From the NCBI GenBank assembly GCA_030747175.1, contig JASLLE010000001.1:24084-88083 (forward strand): 64,000 bases of DNA, given 5' to 3'. Shown piece by piece: positions 45,001 through 51,685 of the stretch (its first letter is position 1; the number at the start of each line of letters is the position of its first letter). The notes below the pieces were generated by a model, which saw only the letters and a list, made by a program, of their open reading frames with translations, did no database searches and was not told where the DNA came from. The translations under genes were made by a program, and so were the position numbers. The stretch comes from Dehalococcoidia bacterium. GTDB taxonomy: Bacteria > Chloroflexota > Dehalococcoidia > Lucifugimonadales > Lucifugimonadaceae.

Positions 45001-46638
45001 GAATTCGACGATCAGTTTGGGGCGTCCGTTGACGTCAGTGGGAATAGCCTCGTGGTCGGAGCACTTAGAGGTTCAGGCCAGGCGGCTTACGTTTTCGTTC
45101 GCAGTGGGGTCACCTGGTCCGAGGAGCAAGTGTTGACCAGAAGTGGTCTGGAAGTTTGCACTGCTAACGACTTTGCCAAGTCGGTGGCCATTAGCGGCGA
45201 TACCGTTGTGGTCGGGGCAAACGAAGACGTCTGCGAGGCGGGAGCGGCGTACGCCTACACGCGAACCGGGGGAGTGTGGAGCGTGCCGCAGCAACTTAGT
45301 CCTCTAGATACTGCGTCGGGAGATCGGTTTGGGATGACCGTCGCAGTCCAAGACGGTATCGCGGTTGTAGGCACACTGAGACAGAAGGCTTACGTATTTC
45401 AGCACGATGGAACGGTTTGGTCAGAAACAGAGAAAATTGCAAGCCCGACCAACGCGAGCGGAGACCGTTTCGGGTTCTCGGTAGCGGTGGGAGATGGACA
45501 TATAGTTGTCGGTTCGTTTGAGGACACCGAACTTGGGAACCGGGCAGGAGCTGCCCACGTCTTCACAGTTACTCCTGTTCCAACGCCGACACCCACGGCC
45601 GTTTCGGTCCCAATAATCACGACTATCGCCGGTACAGGGATGGCTCAACTAACGGGTAATGAAGGACCTGCTGTAACCGCACAGTTGTCGAACCCGACAG
45701 ACGTTGTAATCGACCAATCGGGAAACTTATTTGTTGCCGACGCTTTCAACCACCAAGTCAGAAAGATCGATGCCAACGGATGGATTACAGCATATGCCGG
45801 CGGCAATACGGGTGTCGGTGGATATTCTGGCGACGGTGGCCCGGCGACCGACGCCGCTCTCAATTATCCGTGGGGATTGGCAATCGACAGCCTCGGGAAC
45901 TTGTACATCGCCGACAGCGGTAACAAACGGATCAGGAAGGTAGATACCAGCGGCATTATCACAACCGTGGCTGGTACTGGCGAAAACGGATTTTCAGATG
46001 ACGGCGGGTTAGCGACGAGTGCTCAACTTAATAATCCTTCGGTTGTTGCTGTTGATTCCTCAGATAATCTTTACATCGGGGAGTATCACCGCATCCGAAT
46101 GGTGGACGCCGACACAGGGATTATCAGCACAGTGGCGGGTATGAAGGGCTATGAGAACGAAGGGTATTCAGGAGATGGAGGCCCTGCCACGTCTGCCAGG
46201 TTGAATTACCCCTATGGGGTTGCGGTCGATTCAATAGGTCAGATTTATATTGCGGATAGAAATAACGCAGCGATTAGAAAAGTAGACGTCTCAGGGACGA
46301 TAACCACGGTAGTAGGGGGGATCGGCCCAGGAACATCGGGTGACAACGGTCTTGGCACGCAAGCTAAAATCTCCACACCATACGGATTGGCAATAGATAG
46401 CTCCGACAATCTTTACATCACTGACAATGGCTACAACCGAGTGCGAAAATTAAGTACGGAAACAGGGGTGATCACGGCATTTGCCGGGATCGCTTTTATT
46501 AACGGCTTTTTCGAAGGCGATGGTGGGTCTGCCACCGATGCGCGGTTATACGCCCCTTACGGGCTGGCCATCGATGGTTCAGGGAATCTATACATAGCCG
46601 ACGGAGAGAATGATCGAATCCGGAAAGTTACGCCATAA
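42061..46638 (+). CDS. Giant ectodomain ORF: PGF-pre-PGF, PKD, CSLREA beta-helix, FG-GAP-like and NHL propellers
   Basis: The 1525-residue frame starts at a GTG with only a weak AGGT ribosome site and has no signal peptide. Domains in order: PGF-pre-PGF-like (1-145, ATAWIEAQGL and FVPGFSVFAVG); Pro/Thr linker; PKD-like (280-375, VVDWGDGS); second linker; CSLREA domain and right-handed beta-helix (440-760, CSLREAIGNATSGD to SDIGAYELS); third linker; seven FG-GAP-like repeats (815-1180, each like DQFGxSVxxxGxTxVVGA); six NHL repeats (1195-1525, each like PYGLAIDSxGNLYIADxxN). All are extracytoplasmic modules, so the product makes sense only behind the kinase's membrane helix, with which it shares the reading frame. 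From about 43.4 kb to its end the DNA looks more A/T-rich than its surroundings, a hint of separate origin. Confidence 0.8.
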   Translation: MGREGQTTVAVLPPELVEQLPIRRLEISADSPVVDGSLTIRGIESPSSEGVPELEDSHVIRYMVMEVDGVEDASDLPSVVEFELATAWIEAQGLTLDRINLFKYLEQDRFSQWARLDTTVVAETADAVLFSAFVPGFSVFAVGSSTAQLGPVVFPTSSPPTAIPTVDPDATATPTAASVPSTPTPGPSLPTGTPPATAQSATATPASLPTSPTSTPRPAAATPSPSATVVPVSMGTPTPAPIATPTPAATVTPLPVPTPPPTPVPTAAPTPTPVPNVLTLNEGSTIFANIGQVVRLDGLRVESTDKDDRLGAVVDWGDGSDPQNVLLIQQTGEIFASHVYSVTGAIVVQIVVRGSSGAEATVTRQIVVGGVGPPAPTPTPSPAPTVIPTAAPTPVPTATPTVTPTAGPTATPAPTPVPTATPTPPPTPLPTTPPTITVTKTGDSDDGVCNVDCSLREAIGNATSGDTIGIPSGTYTLTLGSELVISKSLTLAGSGAAVTIIQGSVGLAPGYRVFNLTGGTSALSGMTIRHGGTAAYGSLGGGIRVTDATLTVSDSTITANSAGEGAGVFVSDGSVTITRSTISGNTIPSGNGGGIKVETGGVLTVLNSTISGNSASGGGGGIRSRGTTMVTNSTITGNIADPGAGIYVDSPGGLFRLTNTIISSNAGGDCFNPGDLTSLGHNLDSDGSCALFSSGDITAVDPLLGPLRDNGGGTFTHAILAGSPAIDAGDDALAPVTDQRGISRPQGSASDIGAYELSVVVVPSPTPVPTATPTLIPTATPAPTVTPTPAPTATHTPVPTATLTPAPTATPAVEGVKLLASDGAADNFFGVSVAIDGQTVAVGGHGGTQALTFPGTAYVYVKSGNAWLEQQKLVADDASGADQFGRSIDISGNTIVVGASGDDDRGNDSGAAYVFVRDGTTWSQQQKLVPTDGQANDQFGQSVAVNGDTIVVGAPHTWAAYVYVRTGTTWNQQQRLGRSWEFDDQFGASVDVSGNSLVVGALRGSGQAAYVFVRSGVTWSEEQVLTRSGLEVCTANDFAKSVAISGDTVVVGANEDVCEAGAAYAYTRTGGVWSVPQQLSPLDTASGDRFGMTVAVQDGIAVVGTLRQKAYVFQHDGTVWSETEKIASPTNASGDRFGFSVAVGDGHIVVGSFEDTELGNRAGAAHVFTVTPVPTPTPTAVSVPIITTIAGTGMAQLTGNEGPAVTAQLSNPTDVVIDQSGNLFVADAFNHQVRKIDANGWITAYAGGNTGVGGYSGDGGPATDAALNYPWGLAIDSLGNLYIADSGNKRIRKVDTSGIITTVAGTGENGFSDDGGLATSAQLNNPSVVAVDSSDNLYIGEYHRIRMVDADTGIISTVAGMKGYENEGYSGDGGPATSARLNYPYGVAVDSIGQIYIADRNNAAIRKVDVSGTITTVVGGIGPGTSGDNGLGTQAKISTPYGLAIDSSDNLYITDNGYNRVRKLSTETGVITAFAGIAFINGFFEGDGGSATDARLYAPYGLAIDGSGNLYIADGENDRIRKVTP

Positions 46639-46714
46639 TCGCGTCCTATGGCTGGTGGCCCGTCCCCTTTTGAGAGCCGGGCAGAATTATCGGCTTGGTT
46701 AGTAATCTAAGGTT

Positions 46715-47005
46715 ATGAAATCCCAGAACCTCACTCGCCGTCGCGGTCGCTTCGTCAGCGAGTACGTAGAGACCGAACACGCTAGACAGGCAGCAAGGGT
46801 AGCTGGCTACCCGGCGCGCATCGCGTACTCTCAGGAAAGCCGGTTGTTGACCTCTGTTGAAGTGCAGCAGTTGACGGAAAATACAAAGGTTGGATCCAAG
46901 GCAAGAATTCCGGATCACCCCGTCGCCCTGGTACGGTTCGAGCAGAATTCCAGTCTCGGCGAGACCCTCGAAACCACACAAATATGCGTGAACGACATCA
47001 TCTGA
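46715..47005 (+). CDS. Truncated phage terminase small subunit-like protein
   Basis: The first 55 residues (LTRRRGRFVSEYVETEHARQ, then AARVAGYPARIA and SRLLTSVEVQQL) match the N-terminal DNA-binding part of Terminase_2 small subunits, which begin LTxxQxxFVxEY and have an AAxxAGY helix followed by a GSxLL motif. The remaining 40 residues look unrelated to the family, and terminase small subunits are normally 140 residues or more. No large terminase or other phage structural gene follows. The ORF is best read as a phage remnant, possibly with its tail out of the original frame. It begins 76 bases after the giant ectodomain gene. Confidence 0.5.
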   Translation: MKSQNLTRRRGRFVSEYVETEHARQAARVAGYPARIAYSQESRLLTSVEVQQLTENTKVGSKARIPDHPVALVRFEQNSSLGETLETTQICVNDII

Positions 47006-47262
47006 ATAACGAGAAGCATCCAGCGGCCTGCACCTGCTGGTCGTGTGATCTTGCCGCGCAGAGGAAGCGCGGGCTTGATCCCGCGATTCCGGGTGGGACG
47101 CAGGTGTCGGATTCGATTATTCAGGATGCTCAGTCGATTCTTGACTCTTCCCGGGACAGGGCTGTCTCCCGGGAGGCGAAGCGCGCTAAGTCGAAGCAGG
47201 CTCGTGATGCTGCGAAGCGTTCTCGGAACCAGGGTGGGCGGAAGAAGAAGCGGAAGAAGTAA
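46984..47262 (+). CDS. Small basic protein with a Cys/His knuckle
   Basis: The 92-residue frame contains KHPAACTCWSCDLAAQRK near residue 12, a compact His/Cys cluster (HxxxCxCxxC) that could bind zinc, then a helical middle and a very basic C-terminus ending RNQGGRKKKRKK. The start ATG lies inside the end of the terminase-like frame, so translation may be coupled. It is not a family I can name. Such basic Cys-cluster proteins are common near phage remnants and may bind nucleic acid, which is inference. Confidence 0.5.
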   Translation: MRERHHLNNEKHPAACTCWSCDLAAQRKRGLDPAIPGGTQVSDSIIQDAQSILDSSRDRAVSREAKRAKSKQARDAAKRSRNQGGRKKKRKK

Positions 47263-47304
47263 AGGCCTGAGGGGAACGCTGACCGGGGTTTTCGCGGGAT
47301 CGAC

Positions 47305-47363
47305 TTCTCCCTCACCCTTCCGTGGAAGGGCAGGCTCCCAACCCTCTCCCGCCGGGAGAGGGG
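47305..47363. repeat. Dispersed double-hairpin repeat, copy 2 (inverted)
   Basis: TTCTCCCTCACCCTTCCGTG leads into a GGAAGGG stem, then GCAGGCTCCCAA, then CCCTCTCCC-GCC-GGGAGAGGG. The unit is the reverse complement of 7879-7936 with about one substitution in 57 bases, a level of identity that argues for recent spread or active maintenance. Confidence 0.8.
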
Positions 47364-47386
47364 GACCTTGGATGACGCCGACGCGC

Positions 47387-47432
47387 CAGCGCCCTGAGGC
47401 GATCAGCCAGCGCCCTGAGGCTCTCGAAGGGC
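47387..47432. repeat. Tandem CAGCGCCCTGAGGC repeats with CTCGAAGGGCC tail
   Basis: The 14-mer occurs at 47387-47400 and 47408-47421, 21 bases apart, and the second is followed by TCTCGAAGGGCC. A related GCCCTGAGGTTCTCGAAGG lies at 63659-63680 and an inverted version at 47542-47558, so this is a second dispersed repeat family. Confidence 0.65.
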
Positions 47433-47485
47433 CGGGTTGTACGCGGGCGTCTGTAATCGAGGAACGAGCTTCTCCCTCGCCCAGA

Positions 47486-47506
47486 CCCTCTCCCGTTGGG
47501 AGAGGG
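47486..47506. repeat. Dispersed CCCTCTCCC hairpin
   Basis: CCCTCTCCC-GTT-GGGAGAGGG, preceded by CTTCTCCCTCGCCCAGA, is a perfect nine-base stem of the common repeat family. Confidence 0.75.
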
Positions 47507-47747
47507 GGTCTTCAGAAAGGGCCCGCTTGCACGAACCCGGTCCTTCGAGAGCCTCAGGACACTACGTTCTGCCTCAGGCCAACGCGGTCTGTCCCAAGTC
47601 ATTATTGAACAGGACAGGACGCTGACGACCGCGCTGCCCGTTTGTCGCCCTGCGCGGATTGCTGCGCCGTCGTTTCGTTCCTCACGCTTCCCTCACGTTA
47701 CCGGCGCGACATTGGACTGCACACATTTTCGCGAAGGAAATAAATTC

Positions 47748-47996
47748 GTGGAACTCGTACGAAAAAGAAGGATCTGGGGCGTTTTCTCCGCTGTGTTCAG
47801 CGTGGGTCTCCTGATCCTGACGTTATCCGGCGAGATGTCGGTCGCCCTTTCGCCGGCGCTGCTGGCGGCACTGTGGATCCCGTTCTTGTCCCCACAGAAA
47901 GTTGAACAGAGCCAGCGCCGTCGCCTCTTGATGATGACAGCGCTGGGGGGCCTCGTCGTTTTGCTCCTAATCGGGATCTTCGTCTCCACCAGATGA
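47748..47996 (+). CDS. Small two-helix membrane protein
   Basis: The 82-residue product starts at a GTG with GAAGGA eight bases upstream; a much longer frame upstream runs through repeats and is not credible. It has a basic N-terminus (ELVRKRRIWG), a first hydrophobic segment to about residue 42 interrupted by SGEMS, a basic loop with VEQSQRRRLLMM, and a second helix (GGLVVLLLIGIFVS). It is the first of three small membrane-protein genes in a row on this strand. Function unknown. Confidence 0.65.
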   Translation: MELVRKRRIWGVFSAVFSVGLLILTLSGEMSVALSPALLAALWIPFLSPQKVEQSQRRRLLMMTALGGLVVLLLIGIFVSTR

Positions 47997-48027
47997 GACA
48001 TATCTGACCGGACCTGAGGACGAGCAA

Positions 48028-48207
48028 GTGGATCAGGAACCCGACAAGCGCGGGAAACCCACGGGCATCATCATCGTTGCCGGGGCCGGCATCGGCGCCG
48101 TGGCGGGGATCGTCACGGGACAGATCGGTATGTGGATCGCCGTTGGTGTTTCGGTCGGCCTGGTAATCGGCCTCAGCCGGGGCGCGGACGGAAAGTTCCG
48201 GTGGTAG
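48028..48207 (+). CDS. Very small glycine-zipper membrane protein
   Basis: A 59-residue frame starts with GTG (preceded by GAGGA) and encodes a polar N-terminus DQEPDKRGKP, then IIIVAGAGIGAVAGIVTG and WIAVGVSVGLVIGLSRG, two glycine-rich helices, and a short charged end. The Gly-xxx-Gly spacing suggests a self-packing membrane hairpin. Its TAG stop is directly followed by the ATG of the next gene, so the two are translationally linked. No family is recognised. Confidence 0.6.
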   Translation: MDQEPDKRGKPTGIIIVAGAGIGAVAGIVTGQIGMWIAVGVSVGLVIGLSRGADGKFRW

Positions 48208-48495
48208 ATGCGGATCACGCCGAATCGGGTTGAGAAGTTTTTCCTTGCCGCCCCGCTCTGGCACGCGCTCATCCTGGCGATAGCGGTCGGAGCTCCCGCT
48301 GGTTTTGTCGCCGCGACCACTTCGATTGAACGCTGGGTGATCTGGCTAGCCGGGTTGTCTGTGGCGTTGAGCGCCCTGACGCTTGACGCGTTACTGCGCC
48401 GACACATCGGATGGCGTCACACTCCCGGCACGTGGACGAGGCACCGAACGCGTAACCAGGCGACCCGGACGGATCAGGCCGGAACCGACCGCTAA
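48208..48495 (+). CDS. Small membrane protein
   Basis: The 95-residue protein has two hydrophobic segments (LWHALILAIAVGAPAGFVAA and ERWVIWLAGLSVALSALTL) and a basic C-terminal tail with LRRHIGWRH and RHRTRNQATRTDQ. Its ATG abuts the stop of the preceding gene without a gap. It overlaps the convergent YcaQ-type gene by four bases. It may form a complex with the two small membrane proteins encoded upstream, which is inference from gene spacing only. Confidence 0.6.
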   Translation: MRITPNRVEKFFLAAPLWHALILAIAVGAPAGFVAATTSIERWVIWLAGLSVALSALTLDALLRRHIGWRHTPGTWTRHRTRNQATRTDQAGTDR

Positions 48496-49688
48496 CGCAG
48501 GGCTTCGCGCAGCGCGCTGCACAGGTTGCCCCGACGGCCCACGCGTACTCGTTTCAACCCGAGCCATTCCGCCATTAGCTTCAATTCCGCGGCCAGTTCC
48601 GGGGCGACGTGAGCCGGGTCCTGCCCGTCCTCGATGAACGCGCCCCTGATACGCAGAGTGCAGCGATCCCGCTCCGCCTTCACATCCACGCGCGCTACGA
48701 GGTCTTCGCCGAGCAGGAATGGCAGCACGTAGTAGCCGTACTGCCGCTTCTTCTCCGGGACGTAGATTTCGATTCGGTAGAAGAAGTCGAACAGCCGCTC
48801 CGTGCGGTCCCGTTCCCATATCAGCGAGTCAAACGGACTCAATATAGCCCTGGCATCGACCCTGCCATTAGTCGAGGCGTCCGGGTGCAGATAGGCAGGC
48901 TGGTCCCAGCCTTCTACTTCGACCTCCTGCAACTCGCCAGCCTCTACCAGCTCGGCCAGCCGCGGGCGCGCTTCTGGCATGCGAATCCGGTAATAGTCGG
49001 CGAGATCGGCTCCCGTGCCGATGCCATACGCGCGCGCCGCTATCCGCAGGAACTCGCGGTGGGCGTCTTCCCGTGAAACGTGCTCGGCATCCCGGTATTT
49101 CGAAGGGATGGCTCGTTCGGGAATGTCATACACGCGGGAGAAATTGCGACGCTCCACAGAGGTCAGATCGCCCGTTGCGAAGTGATACTCAAGCGCCACC
49201 TTGCCGGGGGCACGATTCCACCAGCCGGGCGACCGGCCACCCCCACCCTTTCGCCCCGGGTCTTCCAGATCACCGATCGTTAGCGGACCGCGCTCTCGAA
49301 TCTCGTCGAGGATCAAGTTCAAATACCCGGCGCCAGCGTCACGCAGAGTCCGGGACCGATCCTTGATCCCATCTTCCATACGGTGCCTGAACAGTGGGTA
49401 CTGCTCCACCGGGATCAGGGACGCGACATGCCCCCAGAACTCGAACAGATCGAAGCGTTCGTGGGCTCCATCGTCGAGCAGCTCCATCGGGTACGCGCCG
49501 AGCCTTGAGAAGAACGGCATGAAGTGGGCGCGCACCGCTACGTTTACCGAGTCAAGCTGAATCAGGCCAAGTCGGTCGATGACCCTGCGGACATCCGTGT
49601 GACCCGCGTTTACGGGACGCGGTTCGGCAAACCCCTGGGCAACGAGGGCGATTCGCCGGGCTTCGATTTTGGAAAGCATGTCAGTCAT
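48492..49688 (-). CDS. YcaQ/AlkX-type winged-helix DNA glycosylase
   Basis: The 398-residue protein belongs to the HTH_42 (AlkZ/YcaQ) family of DNA glycosylases, which unhook interstrand crosslinks or remove bulky alkylated bases. The catalytic Q-x-D signature is in RLGLIQLDSVNVAVRAH near residue 42, which is the YcaQ rather than the AlkZ (QxQ) version. Other family landmarks are LFEFWGHVASLIP, RGPLTIGDLED, and LSPFDSLIWERDRTERLFDF followed by YYVLPFLLGEDLVARVD. It fits a genome region with several DNA repair genes. The two Met codons at the start make 49688 or 49679 possible starts. Confidence 0.88.
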   Translation of the reverse strand: MTDMLSKIEARRIALVAQGFAEPRPVNAGHTDVRRVIDRLGLIQLDSVNVAVRAHFMPFFSRLGAYPMELLDDGAHERFDLFEFWGHVASLIPVEQYPLFRHRMEDGIKDRSRTLRDAGAGYLNLILDEIRERGPLTIGDLEDPGRKGGGGRSPGWWNRAPGKVALEYHFATGDLTSVERRNFSRVYDIPERAIPSKYRDAEHVSREDAHREFLRIAARAYGIGTGADLADYYRIRMPEARPRLAELVEAGELQEVEVEGWDQPAYLHPDASTNGRVDARAILSPFDSLIWERDRTERLFDFFYRIEIYVPEKKRQYGYYVLPFLLGEDLVARVDVKAERDRCTLRIRGAFIEDGQDPAHVAPELAAELKLMAEWLGLKRVRVGRRGNLCSALREALR

Positions 49689-49784
49689 TTAGCCTCCCGG
49701 GCTGACCGGCATTATGCTGTCGCCCGGCCGGAAATTCGACACCGCGTGTCGCCAGCCCGGATTACCCGTAATCAGGATCATCAA

Positions 49785-50948
49785 ATGAGAGTACCTACCC
49801 ACCAGTTCTTTCCGCATGAAGAGTTTCAGGCCCGGCTGGACGGTGTGCGCACCCGCATGGACGAGCGCGGGCTGGATGCGCTGCTGCTCACGACGCCGGA
49901 GAATATCTACTACCTGACCGGCTATCAGACCCCCGGTTACTACTTCTTCATCGGGTTGATAGTGCCGCTCAAAGGCGATCCGATACTGGTTCCGCCGCCG
50001 CATGAAGAATCGCTCGTCGCCTCGTACTCCGTGGTCGAGGACTACAGGCTGTTCCGGGATACAGAAGACCCGATCAACGGTATCGCGGGCGTTCTGGAAG
50101 AGCTTGGACTCGGCCGCGGCAGCATCGGAGTCGAGTACGAGTCGTGGTTCCTCAAGATTCGCGACTACATGCGATTGCGGCTCGTCTTGCCGGACGCCAC
50201 GCTCCACGACGGCTCAGGGATCGTGGAGATCGGGCGATTGATCAAGTCAGAGCGCGAGATCGGCTACATGCGTGAAGCGGCCGGCGTGGCGGTGGCCGGT
50301 GTGAGCGCCGGGATGGAGGCCATCTCCGAGGGGGCTTCGGAACGAGACCTGGCCGCAGCGGTGGTGAGCGCGCAGGTTCGCGCCGGCAGCGAGTACAGCG
50401 GGTTGCCGCCATTCATCACCTCCGGAGAGCAACACTCCATGCAGGTTCACTCCACGTGGTCGGATCGCGTGATCGAGAACGGGGACGTGGTGTTTTTCGA
50501 GGTGCCGGGCGTGGTGAACCGATACCACTCGGCGCTCACCCGGGCGGCCTTTGTGGGTGAACCGACGGAGTTGCTGGTCCGGGGCAGCGAGGTGAACCGG
50601 GATGCGCTCAGGCTGGCGAAGGAGCGAATCAAGCCCGGCGTGCCCGCCTCGGAAGCGTTTGAGGCCGCACGCCAGAGGATTGACGATGCAGACGTGCCTT
50701 ACGTGCAGGGCCGTCGCATCGCTTATGGAATCGGATCGGCGTTTCCGCCCGGGTGGGATGAGGGGCATATCTTCAGCATCAACGCCAACGAACATCGGAC
50801 GTTCCACCGGGGCATGACGTTTCACGTGATCACGACGATGCGGTTGCCGGGGCTGGGGGCTATCGGGTGCAGCGACACGGTGCTGGTTACGGACGCGGGG
50901 TGCGAGACGCTGACCAGCGGGATCTCTAACGAACTTTACGTGGTGTGA
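49785..50948 (+). CDS. M24-fold hydrolase lacking canonical metal ligands (creatinase/ectoine-hydrolase-like)
   Basis: The 387-residue protein has the creatinase N-terminal domain (LDGVRTRMDERGLDALLLTT, then ENIYYLTGYQTPGYY) and the pita-bread M24 domain. In true M24 aminopeptidases the metal ligands include Asp in GDxVxxDxG and Asp in YxSDxTR. Here the matching segments read GDVVFFEVPG and RYHSALTR, so both ligands are replaced. The pattern with an RYH-x-x-LxR phrase is seen in metal-independent relatives such as creatinase and in ectoine hydrolase-type proteins. A hydrolase of C-N bonds in a small osmolyte or amide is plausible. The frame is open back to 49524, but the ATG at 49785 with an AGGA ribosome site starts just before the domain. 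Confidence 0.82.
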   Translation: MRVPTHQFFPHEEFQARLDGVRTRMDERGLDALLLTTPENIYYLTGYQTPGYYFFIGLIVPLKGDPILVPPPHEESLVASYSVVEDYRLFRDTEDPINGIAGVLEELGLGRGSIGVEYESWFLKIRDYMRLRLVLPDATLHDGSGIVEIGRLIKSEREIGYMREAAGVAVAGVSAGMEAISEGASERDLAAAVVSAQVRAGSEYSGLPPFITSGEQHSMQVHSTWSDRVIENGDVVFFEVPGVVNRYHSALTRAAFVGEPTELLVRGSEVNRDALRLAKERIKPGVPASEAFEAARQRIDDADVPYVQGRRIAYGIGSAFPPGWDEGHIFSINANEHRTFHRGMTFHVITTMRLPGLGAIGCSDTVLVTDAGCETLTSGISNELYVV

Positions 50949-50962
50949 GGGGCTCAAAAGTC

Positions 50963-50983
50963 CCTTCTCCCAGCGGAAGAAGG
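50963..50983. repeat. Degenerate member of the hairpin repeat family
   Basis: CCTTCTCCCAGCGGAAGAAGG keeps the layout of the CCCTCTCCC hairpins with several changes, and GATGAGGGAGAAGA follows as in copy 1. The rest of the 288-base gap to 51236 holds a further fragment near 51090-51110 and a GGGCGT-N8-ACGCCC hairpin near 51168-51184, with no gene. Confidence 0.5.
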
Positions 50984-51236
50984 TGCAGGATGAGGGAGAA
51001 GACTGGTTCTCCCTTGACATACGTGGAGGGTAATAACGCGCTGGCGCCATGTTTGCCTATCGGCAAATCCCCTTACCCCGGTCCGTACACCCGATCAGGG
51101 AGAGGGGGATCATCGGACACCGGGAGGTCAGGCACAAACGCTCTCGGTGATTGCGCGCCCGTGGGCGTAACCCCATACGCCCCTACGAAGTGCGGGCAGG
51201 CAGTCGATCCCGGATAGCCGACCAGGCAGGTCCAGG

Positions 51237-51593
51237 TCAGTCGGAGGAGGGGAGTTTTCGGGCTCCCTGAAGTTGCATGACGACGCCGTCACAGGCGAGT
51301 TCGCCTTTGCCGGCCTTGACGCAGAGCAGGCTCACGCCGCCGTCGGCGCCCTGGTAGCGCTTGCCGAGCTGGATATCGGGTCCGTCAGCGTCTGATGTTG
51401 ACTGGTCAGTTTTTTCTTCGAGGGATATACCGTTACAGGTCAGGTCTGCTTCGCCACCCTTTGTGACGACGAACTCAGCGCCCCCGGATGTCGAAATCAG
51501 GCGCTGTCCGGTTGATAGGTTAATCGTCGTTTCTCCCGTTACACGTCTTTTCAAGCACGGGCCGGGCGACGCGCGCGCGGCCCTGGTTATCAA
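51237..51593 (-). CDS. Hypothetical protein with a duplicated Cys-Asp/Asn-Gly motif
   Basis: The frame encodes up to 118 residues. The body is beta-rich and contains two similar units, GGAEFVVTKGGEADLTCNG and GGVSLLCVKAGKGELACDG, about 48 residues apart, each ending in a cysteine next to Asn/Asp-Gly. The cysteines could coordinate iron or be disulfide-linked. The first ~18 residues (up to VTGETTINL) look out of place, so the true start may be an internal TTG near 51554. No signal peptide is clear. It is divergent to rsmI, from which it is separated by 92 bases. No family is recognised. Confidence 0.55.
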   Translation of the reverse strand: MITRAARASPGPCLKRRVTGETTINLSTGQRLISTSGGAEFVVTKGGEADLTCNGISLEEKTDQSTSDADGPDIQLGKRYQGADGGVSLLCVKAGKGELACDGVVMQLQGARKLPSSD

Positions 51594-51685
51594 TCATGAT
51601 CGCCAGAGTATAGCCAAACATGTGGGGACAGACGCAAGATTAAGTAGCTACGCAGAGTTTCAACTCTCCTCTGCAACGCGCTTTC

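Larger units (their letters stand above)
47263..47747. other. Repeat-rich intergenic gap
   Basis: No gene is supported in these 485 bases. They hold the second copy of the double-hairpin element (47305-47363), tandem CAGCGCCCTGAGGC units (47387-47432), another CCCTCTCCC hairpin (47486-47506), and an inverted CCTTCGAGAGCCTCAGG (47542-47558). It is the densest repeat zone of the window and sits next to the phage-like ORFs. Confidence 0.7.

Noticed and set aside
47797..48264. 155-residue minus-strand frame
   Set aside because: It is antisense to the three small membrane-protein genes, whose hydrophobic helices, ribosome sites and tight spacing are more convincing.
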